Assembly (NCBI RefSeq): GCF_040436345.1
Contig: NC_133235.1
Location: 18,252,660 to 18,316,659, forward strand
DNA: 64,000 nt
DNA from: Pagrus major
Lineage: Eukaryota > Chordata > Actinopteri > Spariformes > Sparidae
Direction: 5' to 3'
In this document: piece by piece, positions 52,952 to 64,000 of the stretch
Position numbering within the stretch: position 1 is the stretch's first letter
Layout: each line of letters begins with the position of its first letter
Notes under the pieces: generated by a model
The model's database searches: none
Seen by the model: the letters and a program-made list of their open reading frames with translations, nothing else
What the model was told of the DNA's origin: nothing
Program-made: the position numbers and the translations under genes

Positions 52952-53943
52952 TGATCCGCATGTTCCTCCTCTTGCCTCATGATGGCGCCCTTTGCTCAGG
53001 CTACTGTGCTGCGTCTATACCTGCTGTAAGAGGCCTAACACCAGCAGCCTGCTCCAGCTTACACGTATGGGCTTTAAGTTGTAGTCTTCACAGGAATCAC
53101 GCCCCGCCTGGAAGAAGTTGTGGATAGGCCCCCTCCCCCGGTGACTGGCTCTGTTCGTCACATTGCGTCAGAGTAAACAAAACGCTGACGTGAGTCTGTC
53201 TCCTCTTTGGCAAAGTCTTCAATTGGTCGGTGAGCTATAGATCTGATTCAGTGGTGGTACAGTGCGGAATCAAGAAGGTGCGCTGACCTCGAGCTGGTGA
53301 AGAGAACAGGAGGACAGAATTAGATCTGTGGGCATACACAGCCCTCCAAATTAAAAGTCTCATTACTCTGAGGTAGCTGATCCAACAATGTTATATATCA
53401 TGGATATTAAGTTGATTTTATGTAACTGCATTATTAGAGAGAGTGCAGAGAGGTCGCCAATAACCATTAAAGAACAGTAAAGATGTTCAATTAAAGCCAA
53501 ATTAAAGCTCATCAGCCAGTCAGAATTAGGCCTCACTGCTTTTTGGTTCATTTCCACATTTAGAACAACGTGGCTACGAGCATTTCCTTTTTTTTTCTTT
53601 TTTCGTTTAATCGTATTAATCCGCGCATTATAACGATATAGACAGTTTCAGAACTATGATGGGGGAAACGGGCGGATCGTTCATAAAGCCACGTAGGCTG
53701 ACGGCTCTCTGAAGCGGCATCCTGCGTCACCAGCCGGCGTGCTGAAATCACATTACGTGTCTCGTTTATTCCAACAATCAAACGGTCAGGCCGAGGCCTT
53801 CAGTGGGAGCGCTGTCATCGCATGCCCATTAAGAAGCCAGCCCCCCTCCGTATACAGACGGCAATGATTGGAAATGATTAAGAAAAATAAAAAAATAAAA
53901 AAGTTACTGTAAATACAGAAAGCCGCAATCTGAGATGAGTCGT

Positions 53944-53962
53944 TTCAGCACCGGACAGCTCC
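53944..53962 (+). promoter_or_regulatory. RE1/NRSE-like element upstream of adcyap1
   Basis: TTCAGCACC followed at once by GGACAGCTCC. Both halves match the REST consensus halves (TTCAGCACC and GGACAGCGCC; one mismatch), but the usual two-base spacer is missing. REST restricts neuronal genes, and NRSE-like elements have been described for the mammalian PACAP gene. Whether REST binds this compressed form is unknown. Confidence 0.45.
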
Positions 53963-54003
53963 GGACTCCCTAGAGGCCTTGAACTTGGTCAGAGGAAGCC
54001 TGA

Positions 54004-54077
54004 TCCTCCTCCTCCTCCTCCTCTTTCCATCAAGTCATGCGAAACCACCACCACCACCACCACCATCATCACCACCA
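54004..54077. repeat. (TCC)n and (ACC)n trinucleotide tracts
   Basis: A TCC run (54004-54022) and, after 20 bases, an ACC/ATC run (54043-54077). Non-coding, in the adcyap1 upstream region. Confidence 0.9.
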
Positions 54078-54276
54078 GAGATCACTTCCCAGCTCAGTCA
54101 TAATCATAAAAGCCTAATTTGACTTATTGATGACGCGTGGGGGAGAAATCCGTCGCGGTCGGGGTGAAATTGATTCCCACCGGTTCGTGTGTGCATTCAC
54201 AACATTTCTTTCTTTTTTCTTTTTTTTCTCTTTTTTTTAAAAAAAGAAGAAAGTTTGGAAGTAAACTTCCATCTTA

Positions 54277-54325
54277 GGGGGGAGGTGGGGGAGGGTGGGG
54301 GGGGGGGGGGGGGGGGGGGGGGGGG
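54277..54325 (+). repeat. G-rich tract with a 29-G homopolymer
   Basis: Interrupted G runs (54277-54295) lead into an unbroken G run at 54297-54325. The tract has high G-quadruplex potential and is a difficult template for sequencing, so its exact length may be unreliable. It lies about 0.3-0.5 kb upstream of the likely adcyap1 transcription start. Confidence 0.9.
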
Positions 54326-54389
54326 TGAGTCTGACGGATGCATCGATGAGGAAGGAACTGTACTTTTATATTCCGGGAGGCAGACTTGA

Positions 54390-54397
54390 TGACGTCT
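54390..54397 (+). promoter_or_regulatory. CRE-like site upstream of adcyap1
   Basis: TGACGTCT differs from the palindromic CRE (TGACGTCA) in one base. A second seven-of-eight match, TGACGTGA, is at 53186-53193. Mammalian PACAP transcription responds to cAMP through CRE-like sites, so this is plausible but short. Confidence 0.35.
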
Positions 54398-54617
54398 ATA
54401 GCATCCTTAATGTGACTTATTGGAGGGAGGAGGGAGAGAGAGAGAGAGAGGGAGGAGGGGAGGGGGGGGCAAGGCTTACGATACATGGATAAAAATCCAA
54501 GGCAATCACAGCACAGGACAAAAGTTTAGAGCAGCGATATGTAGACGAACAGACAGCGCACTTTTCCCACCGAGTTTTTTGTTTGGCCGTGCGACCCGTC
54601 GAGTCCTTTTAATTGTG

Positions 54618-54707
54618 CATAAAAGTGAGATAGGCTGTTCTGAGGGGAACATAAGGAGGCGACGGAGGCGCTTCAGCCAGGAAAGAAGTGCCGTGAGAAA
54701 GAAACCG

Positions 54708-54744
<37 letters not shown>

Positions 54745-54805
54745 ACCACAGCCGCGCCCGGATCACATCCTACAGCACAGCGCTCTCCCTGCTTCCCTGC
54801 TATAG
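54618..54805 (+). promoter_or_regulatory. Probable adcyap1 promoter and non-coding first exon
   Basis: A TATA-like CATAAAAG at 54618-54625 is followed by a CpG-containing stretch with a (CT)n run (54708-54731), ending in a good donor (CTATAG | GTATGT, exon end 54805). The next acceptor (CTAACAG, 55222) lies one base before the adcyap1 ATG. This mirrors the vertebrate gene, in which the first exon is untranslated. The transcription start is inferred. Confidence 0.5.
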
Positions 54806-55223
54806 GTATGTGCTTTATCTGCGGATTGTGAGAGATTCATTGATGGAGAGCGAGATAAAGTAATGGAAACTATTCTTTTTTTTTTTCTGCACTGCATGGA
54901 GACCTGCTGTTTTTAATGACTTTGCAGAGGATTCGGCGTGAATGCCACAGTTAAACTTTTACGAAATGGGATGAATTAAAACAGACAGGGATGTTTTTCT
55001 TTTTTTCTTTCTTTTTTGTTGCTTTGAGCAAAGTGGACGCTTTGTTTATTCCAGTTAATGCAAACAGGCTTGTGCTCGATCCGGCGGTGTAGTTTGTGTT
55101 GAGAGAAGTAGAACCGCATGTGAACCTGAGAGAACAAAGAGCGAGCATGTTTGTTTCTATAGGAGTGACTAACCTGTCTCATGTTCCGTGTGTGTGTGTG
55201 TGTGTGTTTCTTTTTCTAACAGC

Positions 55224-57721
55224 ATGGCCAGTTCGAGTAAAGCGACTTTAATCTTGCTCATCTACGGAATCTTAATGCACTACAGCGTCTTCTGCACACA
55301 TATCGGACTAAGTTACCCTAAGATTAGGTAGGTATGCGCTTCATGCATCTTCACAATCTTACATTATAATGGTATTTGTTAAATTCATCCATGTTAAATG
55401 CTCCAGAACACTATTTTTGTTCAATGTCTTCAAGTCTTATTTGCGTATTTGGATTTGGGCACTTTCATTATGCGTAATTGCGCACAAACTCATCCTAAAT
55501 CACTGGAAAACAAAAGGAAATGCAGTGATTTCTGCACACACAAATGCAAGTCCTGAGTGGAAAATTGCAATGGCAATTGCGTAGAGGTATCTGTCCGGTG
55601 GGACGGTTCACAGAACTCCCCTTATTAAAAATGAGAGTGCAGTCAATGCGATGGAGAGCCCTGCGGGATGACGGTGGACTGGCGTCACCAAGGAGACGCG
55701 AGGCGAAACGAATAGGAGAGCTTCATCCGCTTAAGATTTATTCTTTTTTTTTTCCTGTGAAAAGCATATCCATAATTTTGGCGTGGTTCGTATTGATTCT
55801 AAATTCCTCGCTAATTTCAGCGTTGTTTGAATAAGAAAATTTGGCCGCACGCCTACAAACAAACGCGATCATCTTCACACCCATTGTTTCGATTTTTTTC
55901 TTTTTTTTAATAATTAACGAGGCTGGAGCATCTGTTAAGAGCAGCAGCATCAAGTTGGAATTTAAAACACATCATTTCCCGATGGAGAAAAAAAAATCCA
56001 TTTAAAGGCAGAAAAACATAATTAAAACATTTTTAAATCCATTATTTTTTTTGGATCCCATTTAAATAATTCGTTTTCTGGTTTTTATTTTAAACACCTT
56101 CAGACACTTTCCTGTATATCTCTCGTGCATTTAACCTCCCACTGATTTGAGGAACACATGCAGACATTTTGGCATTCTTTCACTCCACGCGTCCCACTTG
56201 TGCACGGATCAAATTTGTGATGAATGCCCCCCTCTCTCTCCCTCCCTCTCACCCTCCCTCTCCCTCTCTCTCTCCCCTTTCCTCAGACTTGACAACGACG
56301 CCTTCGATGAGGATGGGAATTCATTATCCGACATGGGTTTTGATAGCGATCAGATTGCTATACGAAGCCCACCATCCTTAAACGACGACGCGTACACCCT
56401 CTACTTCCCACCAGAGAAGAGGTAAACGTGCTCTCACACCACAGCTTTATGAAGCAGCCTCGGGGCTGGAGTCCATTTTTAATGACTTTTTTGCTGTTTG
56501 CGATAATGTTTGCTTGCTTTGTTTTTTCCCAGAGTTTCTCATGTTATTTGTTCAGTGTTATTTTCATACCAAGTGGCCTAAAATGTTGGTTCCAAATACT
56601 GTTAATTAATAATAATAAAACATAGAGATAAAACGTGGGCAGATGCGGGAGGATATTTGGATTTAATCGCACCTGATGTGCTTTTGGAGCTGCGGGTGCA
56701 TGGGTGGGTGGGACATTTTAGGCTACTTTTGATCATTTTGTCTGCGCTTTTTATTAGTCACTGATGATCTATGTGTTTTGGCGTTTTATCATCTCAGAAC
56801 AGAAAGGCATGCTGAGGAAGAATTAGATAGAGCCTTGAGGGAGATCCTGGGTCAGTTAACAGCGAGACATTATCTGCATTCTCTGATGACAATTCGTGCA
56901 GGGTAAGGGCATTTCTTATAAGCGTTCACCTGCAGTCATCATCCTCTCTGTTTGTCCGGGCTGCTGCATCCCTGTTTATCATTTTATGTGTTACATTTAT
57001 TATTATTTATTTTAATTTCATGTTATCTCTCTCTATATTAAAAAACAAAACAAAACACCTAGACATGTTCAAGACATCCTTTTCGTTTCTGTTTCATCGT
57101 GGCGTGGCACTGCGCTCACGATCGGTCCCCCCTCCCTTCAGATTGGAGGGCCAGTGTTTTGTTGAATGTACACTCCGATTTATATGCGATCAATCCATAG
57201 ATTGATTTTTTTGTTTGCCCCTAATGAAAAAAAAAAAAAACATGCGTCAGAATATGCAATGGGCTGCAGATGAATAATTTATAACGTCTGTAAAACGCTT
57301 AAATCACCGTTTCTTTTACACTGTCTTGCTTGCCGCCTTTTATTTTCAAACGAAAAAGAAAAAGAAAATAGGATAAAAGGCCCATGAATGCATTATTAAT
57401 GGTTGTAGGATAAGTTTGCATCATGGTGACATTAAAAAAAAAAGATTTTCAAATTTAAATACACAGCAGGAAGCGAGACTCTGCAGCTTTAACTCATATT
57501 TTTGTGTCTTGTCGTTGTTTTTTCTCTCTTTTTACAGTGAAGACAACAGCATGGAGGAAGAGTCAGAGCCCCTATCCAAAAGACATTCAGATGGGATCTT
57601 CACCGACAGCTACAGTCGCTATAGAAAGCAGATGGCCGTGCAGAAATACCTGGCAGCGGTCCTGGGAAGAAGGTACAGACAGAGAGTTAGGAACAAAGGA
57701 CGTCGACTTGCCGATTTGTAG
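55224..57721 (+). CDS. adcyap1: PACAP / GHRH-like precursor, complete, 4 coding exons, 175 codons
   Basis: Exons: 55224-55327, 56287-56421, 56798-56902, 57538-57721; all junctions are GT-AG and phases close on TAG. The precursor has a signal peptide (about 1-24), a cryptic peptide, a GHRH-like/PRP peptide from His84, then the PLSKR processing site (126-130) and PACAP-38 at residues 131-168. PACAP-38 opens [19 protein letters not shown], identical to the mammalian hormone for 19 residues, and ends in a GRR amidation signal (169-171). An internal G-R-R at 158-160 permits amidated PACAP-27. The secreted neuropeptide acts on PAC1/VPAC class B receptors, raising cAMP. Compared with human PACAP: Lys20 is Gln, and Lys29, Lys32 and Lys36 are Arg. 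This basic-residue swap may mark one of the two teleost paralogs, but which one cannot be settled here. Human length is 176. Confidence 0.96.
56227..56284 (+). repeat. C/T-only tract before adcyap1 coding exon 2 acceptor
   Basis: An almost pure pyrimidine tract of about 58 bases (one A) runs into the CCTCAG acceptor at 56286. It forms an unusually long polypyrimidine tract for the exon that begins at 56287. Confidence 0.8.
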
Positions 57722-58115
57722 CGTTGTTAAAGCGCCCAAACTGCCCTCCTGTGTATATACATCCAGTCGTTAAATCAAAGTCATTCAGATATATCTGACC
57801 AACCAGTGGATTGCGCCTGTGTTCTTTCAACATGTATTTATGTATGAAGTAAAGCCATTAAAATGAATATTTTAATAATAATATCGTTTTTTTTTCTTTT
57901 TGTACAAAAGCACTTGATACCGCACAGTTATACTTTGTGGACCAATATTTTATTTTCATGTTAAGATGTTGAAAACGAAAGAAAATGACTCAAAAAAAAG
58001 AAGAAGAAGAATAAATCAGAAAAAAAAGATAATTGTGCACCTTCAACGTTATGCGCTTGAAATCTTTAAAGGTCATCTACATATGCAGAAAATAAATAGA
58101 TTTTAAAAAGACAAT
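57722..58115 (+). terminator. adcyap1 3' UTR with poly(A) signals
   Basis: AT-rich sequence after the stop with ATTAAA at 57857-57862 and AATAAA at 58010-58015 and 58091-58096. The actual end cannot be chosen by eye. Confidence 0.55.
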
Positions 58116-59313
58116 CAAAGTATTGAATGTTATACTTATTTTTGTAACCAACGTTCTATTTTTTTAGTGTTGTTTGTTTTCCAAACAGGCCCAAAGAAGC
58201 AGTGAGCATGCTATGTGAGGCATATCCGGCTTATCCTAAATGATAGATGTTGCCCTTGTCCACCCTCCTCCTCGCTCCCTTAATGGGAGCTCTGTGGGTT
58301 TGTATAGCTTGCTGCCCCCTCCAGGGGAATTCAGATGGCTTCTGTCTTACAGCCTCTCATTTGATGGATACCTGATTGACTCACACAGTCATTCATGGAA
58401 CTGGTGGTAAAAAAAAAAAAAAAGGAAAAAAAAATCCAACCCTCTTTTAAACAAACAAACAAACAAACAAAATAATTGCAGGCTTTTGCAAGGGCACTAC
58501 TGCCTTTACTAAAGATAAAGGAAGCACTCAACAGTATGCGGCAAACACTGCTTGCTCACTTGCCTCAAAGTCATTTACTGCAGGAGATAAATCATGCTCC
58601 ATAGGACTGTGTAAAGAATGTCCCACATGTGTGTTATTATGTACAGTATAGAAATTACGCAGTGCACATATTCATCTCAATGTTGTCAGTTACTTTGGAG
58701 GAATGCGCTTCAGCTGTTGATTGTATTTGGGCGGCACTGCAAATATCCTGAGAGGACCCAGAACATGTAGGATGCAGGACATGAAGCACTGGTAGAGAGG
58801 GAAAGGTAGCACCTGAGTTACAGTTAGGAATATTTATCTTGTCTCTTATTTATTGGTGCATGCGGAAACGGACACCGTGCTAATTTTGCTCAGAAAAACT
58901 GCATGCCATCGTGCTTTTTTGGATTGTGCTATTTGGGAGGTGGGCTGTGCTTAGAGCCTATTTCAGCACCACTCCCCCTCTCAGATGTGTTGGGAATGTG
59001 AACAAGGAGGGCTAGAGGTGGTGGAAACTGGTACTGCACTGACTTGTTGATTGCCTTTTTATTTTATTTTATTTTATTTTTTACCTCCCCTGCTGCTGTC
59101 ATTGTGGATATCATGAGTCAAGACACTGGACCCCCCCTCTTTTTGTCCTGGTAGCGGTTTTATAGAGATTCTTTTGTTTCTAGATCGCCGTGCTGAATAG
59201 TTGATATGACAGTGCTGTGGTTCATCGTTGAGCTGATCTGTGTTCATGTGCAGTGAGGGTGTGCTTAGATATAGAGATGAGGAGAGTGTGCAGGAGCTGG
59301 AGACAAAGACAGA

Positions 59314-59315
<2 letters not shown>

Positions 59316-59350
<35 letters not shown>

Positions 59351-59351
59351 T

Positions 59352-59383
<32 letters not shown>

Positions 59384-59402
59384 GAGAAAGAGAGAGAGAG
59401 AG
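59316..59402. repeat. (GT)n-(GA)n composite microsatellite
   Basis: A GT run (59316-59348) followed by GA/GACA repeats to 59402. Confidence 0.95.
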
Positions 59403-61401
59403 GAAAGTTACGTAAGAGACAGGTTACAGCACCTACAAGCCTGAGACAGGTTGTCGCACCTGGATGTTGAAACAAAACAAGCCTGCCAGAGTGAGATCAG
59501 GGTCAATGAGTCTGATAGAGAATATCAGATGTTGAATTCCCTCCACTTTGGTATCAGCAGACGGATTAAGAGTGAGCAAAGCTGGACGAGGCCGCTCTGA
59601 GTTTCCCCTCCTCCAGCAGGGGGATCTTCCCACTGACTTTTATTAGAGAGATATCCTGCGTATTTATTCAATCTTATGCAAATGCAGCTTTATGCGCCCC
59701 TGCAATCCAATCAGTGGCCTGCGTCCCCCCCACCACCATGCACCCGTCATAGAAACACTCTTTCTTCAATTCGGCTTCATCCTACAGGCTTTGTGTGAAT
59801 GCGTGCGGATGCAGATGTTTGCACATCAGCGTGCAGTTGTGTTTATGCACGAGTGTGTGTGTGTGTTTGATGTTTGCGTGAACGAGAGGCTGAGTGAACG
59901 CGCGTGTGGAGGTGGAAACAGCTTTTGGCTTTGGTGCCTTGCTTCGACGTGAGAAAAAAAAAACATTTAACTATATAAAAATTCGCCACAAGTGACAGAT
60001 GGCAATTTTAGTGGCCCTACAATGCTGCAGTCCATTAGCTTACACTGAAACTTCCTTTTACTCTGTTTTAATCGCTCGGCTTAGTCTGCCCCAAGAGTAG
60101 TAGAATTAGGCTTTCTTTTTAAAGCATGGCCAATGATCCATTGAGTGGAAAACATTAAAAATACTAAAAAAAAAAAAAAAGAAATAGATTGTATATGTTG
60201 ATGGAGCAGGCAATGTGTGTGTGTATGTGTGCGTGTGCATGAGTTTTGGGGTGTTCAGTGTCTGTGAGAGTTGTGAACAATGACCAGTGTTTGTTACTGT
60301 TGATTATGAGGTGTTGTTGATTATTTTGATATTGGTCAGTAATTTATTAACCAGAAAAAAGAGCCCCGACATCTTATTTACGACTATGTGCATCACTATC
60401 TAGATTAAAAGGGTTTCAGAACATGACAGATGTTGTTCAGATCATAGAAAATTGCCTGTTGTTGATATTTCTGAAAGCGCCAAACGCCTTACTTCAATGT
60501 TTAATCTCTTATCTATCTGAAGACATTGTGTTTTAAAAGTGAACCTTAGTACAAGTGACATCATTATACACACAGGAGTCCTTATATGGGGTTTTACGTT
60601 TCTCAATGTTATGGAAGTGTTGTAAGATTTGTATGAATAAATTTTTGTAAACAACATTTTCTAATCAATGTCTAATCTTTGAAACACATTATTTCCTTTA
60701 AGATGATTCACGAACGAAGAAAGAGGAGAGCTATAGTATGAGCCTTGTCGCACATTTTGGCCACAGTCTTCTGTTTGCAACTTACATTACAATCTACTTT
60801 TGAAAACTTAGTTGACATGGTCACCAAGGGCCACACATTTGTCTGAGACAAACACAAAGCTCGAGTCACAATACACGCGGCAAAGTGAAACATCCTCCAA
60901 CAAACATGGCATTGACCACCGGGTTCTGTCAATTTATCTTTCCAAAGCCAGATCAACAGAGATGAAACACAAAATCTGAGAATCTTAAAGCCTTGGTGCA
61001 CGGTGCAGAGCTGCTCTAACCTATCAGCAAGAAGAATAAACAATGCACGATGCCGCAGAAAGTGTCTTTTATTGATCAACCTTCACCACATAATGACATT
61101 CAAGGTGTTTTTTAGACTTTCAAGCTCCAGTTTATAAAATGAAAATGGGGGTTGCACACATCAGCGACGAGTAAATGCGCCTGTGGTTCAGAGAATCTGA
61201 AGAAGCATCCAGCATCTCCAAGGAGATCATCGAGATAAGCTCCGACCCTGGACTGAGCAGCCTCCCTCCTCCAGGAACAACAACAACCTCGTCTTTCTCC
61301 TCACTCCATCCTCGGCCTTGGAAGTGCAGCTGTGTCCTGTGGGAGAAGGAGGATGGGTGTGGCAAAGGAGTGTGTGTGTGATCTGATCCTCATCAGCCAG
61401 C

Positions 61402-61402
<1 letters not shown>

Positions 61403-61437
<35 letters not shown>
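61403..61437. repeat. (GT)n-(GA)n microsatellite
   Basis: GT repeats (61403-61427) followed by GA repeats (to 61437), the same architecture as the tract at 59316. Confidence 0.95.
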
Positions 61438-61743
61438 TACACAAGCACCAGAGCTCAACTAACCCAATCAGAGAAATGTTGCATGGCAACGGTCCACAAA
61501 GGGACACGGTTATGTATACGCATGTGTCAAGTGTGGTTGTATGTGCGGAGAGGGAGTGAGATATGGAGATTGTGTGTGTCTGTGTTTGAGTGTGTTTTGC
61601 GTGCTATACACTGGCAGACCTTCAGCAGGCTCTGCATTATGTTTGTGAGAACAGAGAAAGCACAGACACACACTGTATGTCTCTCACTGACCAACAGTCG
61701 CTGGCACAGGTGGTGAATCTGATGAATGAAATTTAACAAAATA

Positions 61744-62012
61744 TTAAAGGGGCACTATGTAGTTTTGGGAGAAGAAATTCAAACCCAGAATTTCAATATT
61801 TAGAATATTAATAAGATAATATTGCAAACACAGAAATGTTTTTTCCAAAACTGAATAAACAAGCTGTTCTCAGAGGAAAATAAGCTAGAAAAGTGGCAGG
61901 GTCCGCCAACTATAAACAAAACAGTATGAAATTGTCTTTTGAGGTCTGTTTCTTTGAGATCTTTCTCTCTCATTATCATTTCTTTTCCCCAAACTACGTA
62001 GTGCACCTTTAA
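61744..62012. mobile_element. Complete TTAA-flanked MITE
   Basis: The left end TTAAAGGGGCACTATGTAG and right end CTACGTAGTGCACCTTTAA are inverted copies over about 26 bases with three mismatches, and both ends are TTAA. The 269-base element has no coding capacity. Related copies are at 18050-18243 and about 23340-23584. A TTAA target suggests piggyBac-type mobilisation (inference). Confidence 0.82.
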
Positions 62013-63754
62013 CCACAAGAAACTGCCACACACATGCTCTGAGACATATGTCTATATTCCCTTGAGGACGTTGAATCTTGGGAGTTGCCCCGTTGCTATG
62101 AAAAAGTTGACAGATTGTCGATTGTCAGGGGTTTGAGGTACCTGTGTGATATATAGGACGTCTTCATTCTTTATTTACCCCCCCACTCCTCCCCGTCTTC
62201 CTCTTCAGCTGTCAAGAAGAAAAGCAGGCTTAGTCCTCTTGACAAGCGCAGATTCTCACATTTCTCCTGTGACATTTACTTTAAAAAAAAAAAAAAGATG
62301 GAGCAAGTGAGCCAGAAGAAATGAAAAAAAAAAATGTATTCATAAATAAATTGAATTTGATATTCACGCCCTGATACGTGGATATTGAGACAAATTCTCC
62401 AATTTGTTTGCTTCACATGAGGGGCCACCCTCCACCAATTTGTACAGAATGTACAGTAATGCCTGAATCAATAAAAAGATCCTTCCTTCCTCCTAGCCTC
62501 GCATCATCGCTGCTCTGTGGCATGAATCGCTCCACCTCTTATCTTCCTATTAAGTGTCTACAGTTGATCCTAATTTTTCAACTGGCTTGTTTTTGTTGGC
62601 TGGTTCCTGGAGGGAAAAATGGGAAGATCTCCCAAAATTACATCCTGGCTCACACTGAGTTTGGAATCATATGCAGCTTTTAATAATCCTCCCTCTGCCC
62701 TCCAATGCCTCTAGACACGTCTTAATTATGTATAAGGTGTTCGAGGGGGAAGGGGAGGTTGTGTTCAGGGCTTTTCCACTGGGGATACCCATGCTGCAAC
62801 CCCCCCAAAGCGTCACAGCCACACCCAGCTTTCTTTGTCATGTAATACTGATTCATTGCTTGTATGATTAACATTTCTGCCTTTCCTCCAGTCATGTGTG
62901 TGTGTGCTTATTTACCTGCCCCCTCCCCCCCCCCGTCATCTCTCTTGCGTGTCAGGGTTAAGAATACAGCACTCACCAGAGAGGCCCAGACACAGCAGTG
63001 ATGCAATCAAACACACCTCATCCCCAGCTCCCTCCACTTGCACTTCACCTCATGAATCATTCAGTGGTCAGGTTTGGGGGGGACGGTCCGGTCATGCCTG
63101 CAATGAAACCCGTGACTCCGGCAGCCCTTAAGCCCCCTCTCCCTTAAATCCCATCTTGTGGTGTGTTCTGTCACATCTACCATTAAGCGGGAGGCACTCT
63201 GCGGTGAACAGCAGCCCCTCTGGGAGCTGCGAGAGGGCTAGAGAGGCGACAGGGAGGGAGAAAATAGGAGATGTGTGTGCGAGGGCTTGCAGACATGGAC
63301 CACTGATCAAGAGTTGCTCATGGCATAGAAGGAAACACGTTACCTGTGCTGCTTGAGTAATCATGGGTAACCACAACGATCCATCATTTATCATGAGGTT
63401 ATATGGCCATGAAGGAAAATGACCATCTCAAGTGTCATTTTCTCAGCTACTGTACTTGTGTGTCTCCAAGCTGAGTTGGAGTATGATGGGTACCTTGGAA
63501 TAAAACCCTGACACTTTGCCTGTAAAAAAGATGCTCAAAATATCATGTGTTCTTTCATTCGTTCTTCACAAAGGACATTTTTGTGCCGAAGATGCTCGGT
63601 ACACTTAGTTAATCAAGTGTATATTTACACAGTAAATGAAAATGTTCACATATATAGTAAAGTTGGAATAGCACCAATGGCGCCAAGGCCCAACAGTCCC
63701 TTTTTGTACTCACTCATAGATACCAGCCCCCTAAATACTCCTGGTTCTTTTCAT

Positions 63755-63969
63755 CAAGATCCATGCACTATTCCCTGAGAAATTAAAAAGTCCTGGATCT
63801 GTCCCTTTATCTGGATCCGAACCAAAAGGTAATGGGGCCTATTCTGAGCCCAGACCCATCCTCCATCCTCAAGGTTCGGGGAAATCCGTTCAGCAGTTTT
63901 TGTGTAATCCTGCTCACGAACCAACCAACAAACAGACACAGGTGAAAACATAACCTCCCTGGCAGAGTT
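63755..63969 (+). repeat. Non-LTR retroposon-like 3' tail fragment
   Basis: The phrases 'ctggatctgtccctttatct', 'gggaaatccgttcagcag' and 'aaacataacctccctggcag' resemble the 3' ends of RTE/Expander-type elements in fish (recognition from memory, not a search). It appears to be a 5'-truncated, non-coding copy. Confidence 0.45.
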
Positions 63970-64000
63970 AATACAGTACAGTTAACAGTAAAAAATAGCA

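Larger units (their letters stand above)
49151..54640. other. yes1-adcyap1 spacer
   Basis: Head-to-head spacer of about 5.5 kb. The left half is AT-rich with simple repeats and two inverted repeat-family members. The right half (about 53000-54600) becomes GC- and CpG-richer towards adcyap1 and holds candidate CRE-like and RE1-like sites, trinucleotide repeats and a long G run. No exon was found. Confidence 0.6.
58116..64000. other. adcyap1 downstream region, no gene seen
   Basis: Contains A runs (58410-58424, 60167-60180), an (AAAC)n run (58449-58471), a (TTTTA)n run (59056-59083), GT/GA microsatellites, one complete MITE (61744-62012) and a retroposon-like tail near the right edge. Open frames here, including the 123-codon minus-strand frame at 60708-61079, lack motifs and splice context. 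Confidence 0.6.

Noticed and set aside
54189-54492. Poly-glycine and poly-proline frames upstream of adcyap1
   Set aside because: Produced by the 29-G run; not genuine coding sequence.
60708-61079. 123-codon minus-strand open frame
   Set aside because: No recognisable motif, no splice signals, no supported start context; typical of chance frames in AT-rich spacer.

Overview
The window is vertebrate nuclear DNA, almost certainly from a teleost fish. The coding content is four vertebrate genes split by GT-AG introns. The spacer is AT-rich, full of CA/GT and GA/CT microsatellites, and carries short inverted-repeat DNA elements of types common in ray-finned fish. No prokaryotic operon, CRISPR array, rRNA or tRNA gene was seen. 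Species cannot be named from the sequence; compact introns suggest a percomorph-like genome (inference).

Layout, left to right. (1) 6964-9856, minus strand: the first two coding exons of colec12 (collectin-12 / CL-P1, a scavenger receptor); the rest lies beyond the left edge. (2) 16779-20106, plus strand: a complete eight-coding-exon clul1 (clusterin-like 1), 464 codons, head-to-head with colec12. (3) 36814-22912, minus strand: a complete eleven-coding-exon yes1 (Src-family tyrosine kinase), 548 codons, tail-to-tail with clul1, with a probable non-coding first exon ending at 48745. (4) 55224-57721, plus strand: a complete four-coding-exon adcyap1 (PACAP precursor), 175 codons, head-to-head with yes1, with a probable non-coding first exon ending at 54805. 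In each complete gene the splice sites and reading phases close exactly on a stop codon.

Gene order and orientation match human 18p11.32 (COLEC12-CLUL1-TYMS-ENOSF1-YES1-ADCYAP1), except that TYMS and ENOSF1 are absent between clul1 and yes1; that gap holds only untranslated sequence and a mobile element. The four genes act in unrelated processes (scavenging receptor, photoreceptor-associated secreted protein, cytoplasmic kinase, neuropeptide), so this is ancestral linkage, not a pathway cluster.

The remaining sequence is intron or spacer: colec12 intron 2 (1-6963), colec12-clul1 spacer (9857-16739), a 12 kb putative yes1 intron 1 (36823-48744), yes1-adcyap1 spacer (about 49150-54640) and the adcyap1 downstream region (58116-64000). 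The main points of interest are unusual residues in yes1 (Gly460 in the normally DVW motif; Ala189 in FLVRES), a long hairpin at 12778-12897, an RE1/REST-like site and a 29-G run upstream of adcyap1, a terminal-inverted-repeat element inside the probable yes1 3' UTR, and a repeat family that disperses a ZNF143-like motif. I found no convincing novel multi-gene system.
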